A stretch of 64,000 nt of DNA from Planctomycetota bacterium (lineage in GTDB: Bacteria; Planctomycetota; PLA2), in the NCBI GenBank assembly GCA_021776735.1, contig JAJFFH010000060.1, positions 1 through 64,000 of the forward strand, written 5' to 3'. The notes beneath the pieces were generated by a model. That model saw only the letters and a program-made list of their open reading frames with translations. It made no database searches and had not been told where the DNA came from. Within the stretch, counting starts at the first letter, position 1. Every line of letters begins with the position of its first letter. This document shows, one piece after another, positions 52,150 through 59,548 of the stretch. The translations under genes were made by a program, and so were the position numbers.

Positions 52150-53498
52150 AGACCATAAAAACCGCGCGACTGGTCATGCCGGCGATTCGGCTGCCTGACG
52201 ACGACCTGGACATGCATCTCGAGTTTGCGAGGCGCGGAGTCGGCGGGTTTTGCGTGTTCGGCGGGGATCGCGCCACGCTGCCCGGGATCGTCGCCCGGCT
52301 ACGTGAGGCGGCGCCGCATCCGCTGCTCTTTGCCGGGGATTTCGAGGATGGCGTGGGGCAGCAGGTTGCGGGCATGACCCGGCATCCTCCCGCGGCTGCG
52401 CTCGATGCCGACGCCGCGGAACTGTCCGGGATTCGCACGGCGGTGGAGGCGCGCGGGCTGGGGTTCACGATGGTGTTCGCGCCGGTGGCCGACGTCTGCA
52501 GCAATCTTGCGAATCCGATCATCAACGCGCGGGCGTTTCCCGACGCGGCCGCGTGTGCCGCGGCGTATGTGCGCGGGGCGCGTCGCCTCGGGTTGCGCAC
52601 ATGTGCGAAGCACTTCCCGGGCCACGGCGCGACGGGCGAGGACAGCCATGACACCCTGCCGGTCGTCGATGCGAGCGACGAGACCTGGCGCACGCGCGAC
52701 TTGCCGCCGTTCGCCGCCTGCATCGAGGCGGGCGTCGATGCCGTCATGACCGCGCACGTGGCCTGTCCCGCGCTCACCGGATCACCCACGCTGCCGGCTA
52801 CCTTGAGCCGGGCCGTCATGACCGATCTCTTGCGCGGAGACCTGGGGTTTTCGGGCCTGCTGCTGACCGACGCGCTCCTGATGGCCGGGGTGCTGGTGGG
52901 CCGGACCGAGCCCGAGGCGGCGATTGCGTCGCTCGAAGCCGGGTGCGACGTGCTCTTGTGCCCGGACGATGTCGAGGGCGTGCTCGCGGCGGTCACCGAG
53001 GTGCCGGAGAAGGACCTCGAGGCGTCTCTTGAGCGGATGGCGGCGTCTGCCGAGGCGCTGCCCGACCCGCTGGCGAACGCGGCGGAGCGGTCGTTGAGGA
53101 CGGACGGCGATGTTTTTGTCGGGGACGGGCCGCATCCGCTGCGGGTTTTTGATCCGTTCGGGGGCGGCGAAGAGCTGGCAGCGGCTGGGGGCTGGGCCTG
53201 GGAGAGATTGGGGGGGCGCGGGGGCGGTCCCGGTCGCGGTCTGGCCAAGCGCGTCTTCGCCGTCTTGCGTCCCGATCGGGCGTGGGGGGGCGAATTGGGG
53301 CTTCCCGACGAGGTTTGCAAGGCCATGCGCGAGGCCGAGGTGCTGGTCGTTCTGGGGCCGAAGAGCCTGATTCCGGCGCACGGACCGGCGCTTCGCGTCC
53401 ACGGGCCGGGGCAAGATTTGGAGACGCTGGCGGCGGTTGCACGTGAACTGCACGGCGGAACACGTTTTAGCTTGAAATGGTCCGGGCAATGCTCTTGA
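52146..53498 (+). CDS. nagZ: Family 3 beta-N-acetylglucosaminidase
   Basis: 450 residues. GH3 domain with the NagZ signature K-H-F-P-G-H-G...D-S-H-D-T-L-P (about 155-171), including the His/Asp acid-base pair, and the nucleophile in L-L-T-D-A near 240. It releases GlcNAc from muropeptides, feeding AnmK/MurQ. The C-terminal ~130 residues extend beyond the short Gram-negative NagZ, as in two-domain Gram-positive-type enzymes, but look degenerate. A 12-mer encodes T-D-G-D at 319-322 near the domain junction. No signal peptide, so cytoplasmic. Confidence 0.9.
   Translation: MKTIKTARLVMPAIRLPDDDLDMHLEFARRGVGGFCVFGGDRATLPGIVARLREAAPHPLLFAGDFEDGVGQQVAGMTRHPPAAALDADAAELSGIRTAVEARGLGFTMVFAPVADVCSNLANPIINARAFPDAAACAAAYVRGARRLGLRTCAKHFPGHGATGEDSHDTLPVVDASDETWRTRDLPPFAACIEAGVDAVMTAHVACPALTGSPTLPATLSRAVMTDLLRGDLGFSGLLLTDALLMAGVLVGRTEPEAAIASLEAGCDVLLCPDDVEGVLAAVTEVPEKDLEASLERMAASAEALPDPLANAAERSLRTDGDVFVGDGPHPLRVFDPFGGGEELAAAGGWAWERLGGRGGGPGRGLAKRVFAVLRPDRAWGGELGLPDEVCKAMREAEVLVVLGPKSLIPAHGPALRVHGPGQDLETLAAVARELHGGTRFSLKWSGQCS
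53100..53111 (+). repeat. 12-mer ACGGACGGCGAT, copy 18
   Basis: Exact, in nagZ, read as Thr-Asp-Gly-Asp. Confidence 0.95.
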
Positions 53499-53562
53499 AT
53501 ACGCGCACCCCCGAGTAGGGGGGCGGTCGTCGTATTGTCCCGTGGGCGGACTACGGCGAGGG

Positions 53563-53579
53563 CGTAGGGTGTCCCTACG
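53563..53579. promoter_or_regulatory. Perfect 7-bp palindrome upstream of the HEAT/pseudo-receiver gene
   Basis: CGTAGGG (53563-53569) and CCCTACG (53573-53579) flank TGT, 35 bases before the GTG at 53614. It could be an operator or a 5' UTR hairpin. A separate CCCCC-GAGTA-GGGGG hairpin lies just after nagZ (about 53508-53521). Confidence 0.4.
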
Positions 53580-53613
53580 TCAAGAGTACGGCAAATCCCG
53601 AAGGGAGGACCGA

Positions 53614-55797
53614 GTGGCAACAGGCAGCAACCTCCTCGCGCGCATCTTTATCGTTCTTGGCTTGTTCACGGTCGGCGTCACGTATGCACAGGACGCTTCG
53701 TCTCTTCTTGAGCAGGGGCTCCAAGAGCTCCGGTCGAACAACACCGAGCAGGCGATCAAGACGCTCCGCAAGGCGCTCGCCGCAGAGCCCACCAACAAGC
53801 AGGTCATGTCCGCGCTTGGCAAAGCGGAATGGACCGCCGTCATGAGCCAGCTCATGTCGGACGAGGATGGGCGAAAGATCGCGGCAGAACTGTTCCGGCT
53901 CGCGCAGCCGGTCCTTCCCGAAAAGGCCTTCGACCAGGGCAAGATCGATGACCTGGTGAAGCAGGCCGTAACGAGCAAGGACTATCACGAGCGTTTCGAG
54001 GCGTCGACGACGCTGGCCCGGGTCTACGGTGAATTCGCCGTTCCCGCGCTGGTGGAGTACCTGAGCGTCTCCAACACCGACCACAAGACCAACGCGCACA
54101 TCACGCTGATGTCGCGCATCCGCAAGGACGCGGTGCTTCCGCTCAACGAGGCGATGTCGAGCGACAACGCCGAGGTGCGGCGCATGGTTGCGTACGAACT
54201 CGGCGAGATCGGCGACATGCGTTCGCTTGCGGCGCTGTCGGCGCGTGCCGAGGACTCGGACGAAAACGTCCGGCGCGCGGTCGCCGAGGCTCTGGGCAAG
54301 CTCCGGGGCCGGCACTCGTGGGCCGCGGGCATGGGCACTTCCGCGCTCTACACCCGTCTGGCCAAGCTCTACTACGAGGGCAACTACCGCGTCCTGGGCT
54401 TCTCGGACCGCCCGATGGTCCTTTGGTCCAACGATGGCGGCCTCAAGCACAAAGCCGCCCCGCGGCACCTGTATGTGCTCAAGCTTGCCGAAGAGGCTGC
54501 CTATGACGCGCTCGCGGCCGATCCGGCCAATGGCGGCGCGCGTGCGCTCCTCGCCCGTGTCATCGCGAGTGAGAAGATTTCGTCCGACGCCGTCGGCGGC
54601 GATGACGATCTCTCGCAGGGCTACGCGGATGGCCTCAAGTCGGCTCGCGGCACCGTCGCGGCGCTCGGCTGGGAAACCCTGAAGCAGGCCCTGGGCGATG
54701 CGATCGACCAGCAGGATCGGGCCGCCGCTGCTTTTATTCTCGACACTATGCCCGACGTGTACGGCGGGGACGACTTCACGACGGACCACCCGGTGGTTCG
54801 CGCGGCGGTCGATCCGTCCAATGCCGTCCGGCTCGCGGCCGCCGAGGCCATCCTGCGCTTCAACGCCGGTCGACGCATTTCCGCGTACCCGGATCCCGAC
54901 GGTTTCATCGGGCTGGTGGCCCGTTCGATCGGCGAGGTCGTGCCGCGCAACATCCTGGTGATCGACGGAGACGACGCCCGGCGCAACAAGATGCTGGCCG
55001 AGATCTCCAACGCCGGCTACGTCGCGTACGACGCCCGCTCAGGTGGCGACGGCGTGGTTCGCGCCCAGCGCCTGCCGGGCTTGGACCTGATCATCATGTC
55101 GGCGAATCTCGAAGACATGGAAGCCCTTGCGGTCCTCCGCATGCTGGGTGACTACGACCGCACCAAGAACGTGAACGTGGTCGTGGTCGGCACCACCGAA
55201 CAGGCTGCGGATGACGAATGGCGTCAGCTCTATGGCGACAAGGCCAAGGCGACGACGGGACTTCCCGCGGGCGCCGGCCTGCCGACCGAAGAGTTCCTGA
55301 AGACGGTCAAGGGTGCGCTGGGCGACGGCGGCTCGGACATGGCGGCGCGCTACTCGCGCAGCGCCACGATCCTCGCGGCCCTGGCCCACACCGATACCGG
55401 CAACGCGCTCTTCAACTGGAGAAATCTGACCGAAACCGTGGCGAGCCTGTTGGCCGCCGAGGTGCCGAACGATCCCCCGGTTCGTCCCAACGCGATTGCC
55501 GCCTTGGCCGCCTTGGCCGATGCGAGCGCGATGGACGCTCTGGTGAAGTACTTCGGTTCGGAGAGCGACGCGGGTCGCCAGGCTGCGGCGGGCAACGCCA
55601 TGGCTGCGATCTGCCGCGCAAACCCGGTCGATCTCGATGACGGCGCGTTCCAGACCCTGATGAAGGGAACGCGTTCCGGTGACGCGAATGTTCGCAATGC
55701 GGCCTACGCAGCGCTCGGCGCTGCGAATCTGACCGCGCAACAGCGAGCCGGCGTCGCGCAGTCAAGTCGTCCCTCGACGGGCGGCGGCGGCGAGTAG
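53614..55797 (+). CDS. Secreted HEAT-repeat protein with pseudo-receiver domain
   Basis: 727 residues from GTG 53614, nine bases after GGGAGG. An N-terminal signal peptide (A-x-A-like cleavage near Y-A-Q) is followed by TPR-like helices (about 28-75), HEAT repeats (about 130-230 and 265-440), then a receiver-like domain (about 445-545: I-L-V-I-D-G-D-D). The phosphorylation position is replaced (L-I-I-M-S-A-N-L-E-D instead of L-L-D). More HEAT repeats follow (about 595-710). The receiver fold on an exported protein cannot be phosphorylated conventionally and is probably structural. Function unknown. A strong terminator follows. Confidence 0.75.
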   Translation: MATGSNLLARIFIVLGLFTVGVTYAQDASSLLEQGLQELRSNNTEQAIKTLRKALAAEPTNKQVMSALGKAEWTAVMSQLMSDEDGRKIAAELFRLAQPVLPEKAFDQGKIDDLVKQAVTSKDYHERFEASTTLARVYGEFAVPALVEYLSVSNTDHKTNAHITLMSRIRKDAVLPLNEAMSSDNAEVRRMVAYELGEIGDMRSLAALSARAEDSDENVRRAVAEALGKLRGRHSWAAGMGTSALYTRLAKLYYEGNYRVLGFSDRPMVLWSNDGGLKHKAAPRHLYVLKLAEEAAYDALAADPANGGARALLARVIASEKISSDAVGGDDDLSQGYADGLKSARGTVAALGWETLKQALGDAIDQQDRAAAAFILDTMPDVYGGDDFTTDHPVVRAAVDPSNAVRLAAAEAILRFNAGRRISAYPDPDGFIGLVARSIGEVVPRNILVIDGDDARRNKMLAEISNAGYVAYDARSGGDGVVRAQRLPGLDLIIMSANLEDMEALAVLRMLGDYDRTKNVNVVVVGTTEQAADDEWRQLYGDKAKATTGLPAGAGLPTEEFLKTVKGALGDGGSDMAARYSRSATILAALAHTDTGNALFNWRNLTETVASLLAAEVPNDPPVRPNAIAALAALADASAMDALVKYFGSESDAGRQAAAGNAMAAICRANPVDLDDGAFQTLMKGTRSGDANVRNAAYAALGAANLTAQQRAGVAQSSRPSTGGGGE

Positions 55798-55821
55798 CTC
55801 CGGCCTTTTTGAAACCACCAG

Positions 55822-55854
55822 CGGCCGTCGGGTAACCCCCGGCGGCCGTTTTTT
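55822..55854 (+). terminator. Strong rho-independent terminator
   Basis: An 11-bp stem (CGGCCGTCGGG at 55822-55832 with CCCGGCGGCCG at 55838-55848, one G-T pair) is followed by six T residues. Confidence 0.9.
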
Positions 55855-55929
55855 CGTGAGCCGTCGGGCGTGTCGGGTGGTCTCGCGCCGGATATGTTTC
55901 GCGCGTGAACCGGGCCGAACGCTCCTCTG

Positions 55930-55969
55930 CCAGCCATACCGAGCCAAGCACGAACGGCTGGTTTTTTTT
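55930..55969 (+). terminator. Second terminator-like hairpin
   Basis: CCAGCC (55930-55935) pairs with GGCTGG (55956-55961) and is followed by eight T residues. The loop carries the CATACCGAGCC segment also present near 27680. Confidence 0.55.
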
Positions 55970-56112
55970 GGGGTGGGCGGGGGCGGGAGTGGCGCGCGCC
56001 CCGTCGATGCCGCGGCCAACCGTGATCGCCCACGAGCCGAAGGCGAATCGACTGTTGGGCGGACGATGAGAAGTTCTTGCCACACAGATCACAGAGGTCA
56101 CCGAGAAGAGAG

Positions 56113-56253
56113 ATCCGCTCACCGAGCAGATCCATCGCTGCGGCGATCGAGGTGCATCGCCACATGGGTTCCGGTCTCTTGGAGTCGATCTACGAGGAGG
56201 CGGCCCTCGGCAGTCCGCGATTGGTGGATGGCATTCAGCGAGCCTCTCTGTGA
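56113..56253 (+). pseudogene. GxxExxY-family gene remnant
   Basis: One frame reads L-T-E-Q-I and the adjacent frame continues I-A-A-A-I-E-V-H-R-H-M-G-S-G-L-L-E-S-I-Y-E-E, the start of GxxExxY proteins, then decays to a stop at 56251. A one-base shift separates the two parts, and the C-terminal two-thirds is missing. The remnant is flanked by inverted GATCACAGAG segments (56087-56096 and 56246-56255). No other gene is in 55798-56406. Confidence 0.65.
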
Positions 56254-56388
56254 TCTCGGAGTCCTCTGTGGCTGAAAACCAGTTCCCAGGCGCGGCCGCC
56301 CAACAAGACGACGCAGCGGACGGCCCTTCGGGCCGCCGCTGATCGCCGAGCGTTACACGCCGCTTACCGGACCACCGCGCTCGGGGGC

Positions 56389-56394
56389 TAGGAT
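56389..56394 (+). promoter_or_regulatory. TAGGAT, -10-like, 12 bases before ATG
   Basis: It precedes the ATG at 56407; no strong Shine-Dalgarno is seen. Confidence 0.25.
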
Positions 56395-56406
56395 GTCGAT
56401 CGGAAC

Positions 56407-56690
56407 ATGCGACTCTACGTGTTGCTGTTGGTTCTGACGGCCGTCGTTGTCTTGGCGTGGCTCGCTTTGGATCGTGATGACCGTCGGAACGGCCGCACCA
56501 CGGGACCTGCGTCGGCTGTTGCAGCCTCCGTCCCCGGCAAGGACGACGAAACGGCATCGCTCCCCGGAAGCGAGGGGCCGGCCTCCAAGCCGCCATCGAG
56601 TTCAAGAGCCGAACCAGCGGGGCCCGCGGCAACCCGGGCCGCTTCCGAGCCTGGCCGCTGCTTCGCCGCCGGGTTCGATTGGTGTCCGGC
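56407..56690 (+). pseudogene. N-terminal part of a frameshifted membrane/PDZ-like gene
   Basis: From ATG 56407 the frame encodes a membrane anchor or signal peptide (V-L-L-L-V-L-T-A-V-V-V-L-A-W-L-A) and a Ser/Pro/Ala-rich linker. Beyond about 56650 it loses protein-like character. The frame starting near 56679 takes up a folded domain. The parts most simply belong to one gene disrupted by a frameshift or sequencing error. Confidence 0.5.
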
Positions 56691-57242
56691 GCGCGCTCAC
56701 AGCGAATCGCCATCGCCGACTTGCACCGCCTCGTTGTCCGCGTGGACCGGGCGCCCGCCGATCACGTTATGGCACTCGAGCCCGCGAGGACGCGCGTGGA
56801 TACCCGTGCCCTGCACGCGCGGGTCGGCAAGGAAGGCACGGTTGTGTTCCCGTTCGTGCCGGAAGGCCGTTACAAGCTCAGTGACCGGCGGGCCCGGATC
56901 ATGTTCATCGACGTGCCGGCCGACGGCGTGCCGGTGTTTGTTGCACAGTTCTTCGACGCATTGCGTGTTGTTTTGGCCGACACCCGTTCGAACTACTGGC
57001 GGGACGTGGGGGTCGCAACCGGCGACGTGATCGTAGCGATCGACGGCAAGCGCTTCTCTCCGACGAAAAAACCAGGCGATCTCGTGCCGTCGCGGCACGC
57101 GCCGATCGCCGAGAAGGTCCGTTTGACCCTGCGTTCGGCGAGTGGAGCGGAGCGGAATGTCGAGGTCTTGTACTACCGCTTTTTTGGCGCGAAGGGCGCC
57201 GGTGGCGGCCACTTGGAGCCGCTCCCCGTGGGCTCATGGTAG
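56679..57242 (+). CDS. PDZ-like domain protein (C-terminal part)
   Basis: 187-residue frame with beta-rich sequence ending in a PDZ-like module, G-V-A-T-G-D-V-I-V-A-I-D-G-K-R-F near 115 and R-L-T-L-R-S-A-S-G near 155. PDZ modules bind C-terminal peptides or regulate proteases; no protease is attached. The start is uncertain (TTG 56679); the natural start is probably ATG 56407 in another frame. The next gene is convergent and overlaps its last bases. Confidence 0.5.
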   Translation: MVSGARSQRIAIADLHRLVVRVDRAPADHVMALEPARTRVDTRALHARVGKEGTVVFPFVPEGRYKLSDRRARIMFIDVPADGVPVFVAQFFDALRVVLADTRSNYWRDVGVATGDVIVAIDGKRFSPTKKPGDLVPSRHAPIAEKVRLTLRSASGAERNVEVLYYRFFGAKGAGGGHLEPLPVGSW

Positions 57243-57614
57243 CGCGATGGCGACCGCTCCCGCGGTCGTGCGGCTGTGGGTGATCGAGAGCTGCCAGTTC
57301 GCGATGCCACGTTGTCGGGCGCGTTCTCCTGTGGCACCGTGCAATGCGACGAAAGGCTGGCCGCCGTCGTGGTGGCGAATCTCGATTTCGCCGAAGGCGG
57401 CGCCGGCCATGCCCGTGCCGAGCGCTTTCATGACCGCTTCCTTGGCTGCGAAGATTCCGGCGATGTGGGCGGGGCCATCCGCGCGGGAAGCGCGCTCGCG
57501 GGCGCCCGTCTCGGCCTCGTGCAGGATGCGGTCCAAGAACGCGTCGCCTTGCCGCTCAAGAAGCGTCGCGACGCGCGCGACCTCGACCAGGTCGAGGCCC
57601 ACGCCGTGGATCAC
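57234..57614 (-). CDS. acpS: Holo-[acyl-carrier-protein] synthase
   Basis: 126 residues. It transfers phosphopantetheine to ACP. Motifs are G-V-G-L-D-L-V-E at 4-11 (Mg-binding Asp), F-A-A-K-E-A-V-M-K-A-L-G-T-G near 54 and S-I-T-H-S near 108. GTG 57614 overlaps the stop of the pentapeptide gene (TGA/GTG), so it is the last gene of a three-gene minus-strand operon. Confidence 0.93.
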   Translation of the reverse strand: MIHGVGLDLVEVARVATLLERQGDAFLDRILHEAETGARERASRADGPAHIAGIFAAKEAVMKALGTGMAGAAFGEIEIRHHDGGQPFVALHGATGERARQRGIANWQLSITHSRTTAGAVAIALP

Positions 57615-58045
57615 GGTTGACCGTCTCCCAGCAATGCGCCCGTCAGATCGGCACCGTCGAGGTCCGCGTTCGTGAGGTCTGCGCCGTTCAGGTTCGCGCC
57701 GCGCAGGTTGGCTCCGCGAAGCCGGGCGCCGCGCAAGTCGGCGAGCGCGAGGTTGGCTCGCCGGAGGTCGGCCTGCGCGGCGTTCGCTCCCTTGAGGTTG
57801 GCACCGAACAGGTCGGCCTCGGACAGATCGGCACCCGTGAGGTGCGCGCCGGAAAGGTCCGCGCCCGAAAGGGTTGCCGCAAACAAAAAGGTGTCGCTCA
57901 ATAGCGCGTCGGCGAGGACCGCGTCCTTCAGGTTCGCCAGGGCTAAGATGGCGCGGCGCAGGTCGTAGCCGCGCAGGTCGGCGCCTTGGAGGCGTGCCCG
58001 GTACAGGTCGGCACCGGGGCCCGGGGTGGGGATGACAGCGCTCAT
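57611..58045 (-). CDS. Pentapeptide-repeat protein
   Basis: 144 residues, of which about 130 are tandem A-D/N-L-x-x pentapeptides forming a right-handed quadrilateral beta helix. Some members mimic DNA and bind gyrase; most are unassigned. It overlaps both neighbours by four bases (acpS and the coiled-coil gene), so it is translated as part of that operon. No membrane segment or extra domain. Confidence 0.88.
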   Translation of the reverse strand: MSAVIPTPGPGADLYRARLQGADLRGYDLRRAILALANLKDAVLADALLSDTFLFAATLSGADLSGAHLTGADLSEADLFGANLKGANAAQADLRRANLALADLRGARLRGANLRGANLNGADLTNADLDGADLTGALLGDGQP

Positions 58046-58524
58046 CCCTTCAGGTACTCCCGTACGAGGTCGTGCGCCTCGCGGTCGTGGCGGTCCGCGT
58101 GCGGCGCATGGACCCCGACCCCCCAGTGCAGATCGGGTGCCAGGAACGGATCCTGGCCGAGCCGCTCGCGCAGGCTCCGGCTGCGATCGAGCGCATCGGA
58201 ATACTCGAGTCGTAGCTCCGCCATGTGGACGCGGCTCTCGACGATTCGTCGCGCCGCTTCGATCATCGCCTCCTTCGTCCCCTCGACACGCTTGGAGATC
58301 CGCGGCAGAAGGTCGGATTCGACGTAGTTGAGGTACTCCTCAAGCTGTTCGCGCCCCGCTGCGTGCAGTTCATCGCTCAGTCGCTTGATGAGGGCGCGGT
58401 AGCGCCGGGTCTTTTCCCCGCTGCTGCCCTCTTCGCGCTCGCACTCGCGGTGCCGGCGCCGGGCCTTGACGAGGAGGTTCTCTAGTCCGACGAGCTGCCG
58501 GACCTGGTCGCTGATGCGCGGCAT
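58042..58524 (-). CDS. Coiled-coil hypothetical protein
   Basis: 160 residues, highly charged and helical (R-R-R-H-R-E-C-E-R-E-E, R-Y-R-A-L-I-K-R-L-S-D-E-L, Y-L-N-Y-V-E-S-D-L-L-P-R-I-S-K-R), with a His-rich tail. No recognised family. First gene of the operon with the pentapeptide protein and acpS. ATG at 58524. Confidence 0.6.
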   Translation of the reverse strand: MPRISDQVRQLVGLENLLVKARRRHRECEREEGSSGEKTRRYRALIKRLSDELHAAGREQLEEYLNYVESDLLPRISKRVEGTKEAMIEAARRIVESRVHMAELRLEYSDALDRSRSLRERLGQDPFLAPDLHWGVGVHAPHADRHDREAHDLVREYLKG

Positions 58525-58678
58525 CGACGGAAGTCCTTTGCTGACAACACTGTATGACGGAACACTGTATGACGGGGCGCCGGTCCATTCAAGTCGAATC
58601 GGTTCCGAACCGATCCACCATGCCTAGTTTCCATATCCTCAAACCACCACAAGATGCTAGAGTTTTTGGTCCGCCGCA

Positions 58679-58861
58679 ATGGGTAAGAAAAAAGACTGCT
58701 TCGGGCAGGAAGACTACACCTGCATGACGCCGCACTGCCCCTACGCCAAGGAGTGCATTCAGGCCGTCTGGGAGAAACGTCTAAACCGGGCCATGGGCCG
58801 GCGCGACCAAAAGTCCGCCAAGCGGCGCTCGCCCGCCCGCGCGCCCCTCCCCTCGGGCTAG
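58679..58861 (+). CDS. Small Cys-containing protein
   Basis: 60 residues. Four Cys near the N-terminus (positions 7, 15, 20, 26; C-x7-C-x4-C-x5-C) suggest a small metal-binding fold, followed by a basic tail (R-R-D-Q-K-S-A-K-R-R). A start at ATG 58679 and a compact metal-like N-terminus support it as real. It could be a nucleic-acid-binding or zinc-binding accessory. No family recognised. Confidence 0.5.
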   Translation: MGKKKDCFGQEDYTCMTPHCPYAKECIQAVWEKRLNRAMGRRDQKSAKRRSPARAPLPSG

Positions 58862-58907
58862 GCTGTTTGAGCCGCGCTGGTCCGGGAAGCCACCCCGGGC
58901 GTCAGGA

Positions 58908-58919
58908 ACGGACGGCGAT
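58908..58919 (+). repeat. 12-mer ACGGACGGCGAT, copy 19
   Basis: Exact, three bases from the end of the convergent HEAT-like gene. Confidence 0.95.
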
Positions 58920-58921
58920 GC

Positions 58922-59548
58922 CTATTTGGCCGAAACGTCGGCGGTTGCTGCGACAGCGCGAGCCAGGGCCCGGCGGGTTGCCTTGTCTGTTTCATTCGTT
59001 GCGTGGCGGCGCAGCACGGCGGCGGTTCGATCCGGCAGGGTGCGCCCGACCGGGCAATCGACGCCGGGCATGAGCGTCACCGATTGGGCGGCGTCGGTCG
59101 CATACGCCGCAGCGAGTCCGGCAGCCCGGCGGACCGGCGGCGCAGGATCGGTCAGAAAGCCGAGCAGCAGGTTCGAGTCGGGAATGTGGACCCCGTTCGC
59201 CAGGACCAGCAGCGCGCGCACGTTGGGGCTGGCCTCGAACGGCGCGATGTTTTCCAGCATCCATGTGGCGCGACGGCGCAGCGCCGTGGAAACGCGCCGG
59301 ACTTCGCGTCCTAGCTCAATCGGGTTGTTGGCGGCCAGAGCGTCGCGAAGATCCTCGGTGAGCGTTTGGGTGGTCTGGTACGGGCGCAGGCGTCGGATCT
59401 CGGCCGGCTCCGTGGCCGATGTGGAAGGTGTCGTTGCCGGTCGAACCGGAGGAGGGGCTGGGGTGCCGGTCTCGCGCATGACGAAGTAGGCGAGGCCGAG
59501 GGTCGCGGCCAGGGCCATCCCCAGGCTCAGAGGCACGAGGGCTTTCAA
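58922..59548 (-). CDS. Membrane-anchored hypothetical protein with HEAT-like helices
   Basis: 208 residues from TTG 59548 (GGGAG five bases upstream; TTGA overlap with the FGE gene stop). One N-terminal membrane helix (about 7-25), a Pro/Thr-rich linker, and a helical domain (about 55-205) with L-G-F-L-T-D-P-A-P-P-V-R-R-A-A-G-L-A-A-A, a HEAT-like signature. Translationally coupled to the upstream twin-FGE protein, so probably its partner. Confidence 0.65.
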   Translation of the reverse strand: MKALVPLSLGMALAATLGLAYFVMRETGTPAPPPVRPATTPSTSATEPAEIRRLRPYQTTQTLTEDLRDALAANNPIELGREVRRVSTALRRRATWMLENIAPFEASPNVRALLVLANGVHIPDSNLLLGFLTDPAPPVRRAAGLAAAYATDAAQSVTLMPGVDCPVGRTLPDRTAAVLRRHATNETDKATRRALARAVAATADVSAK

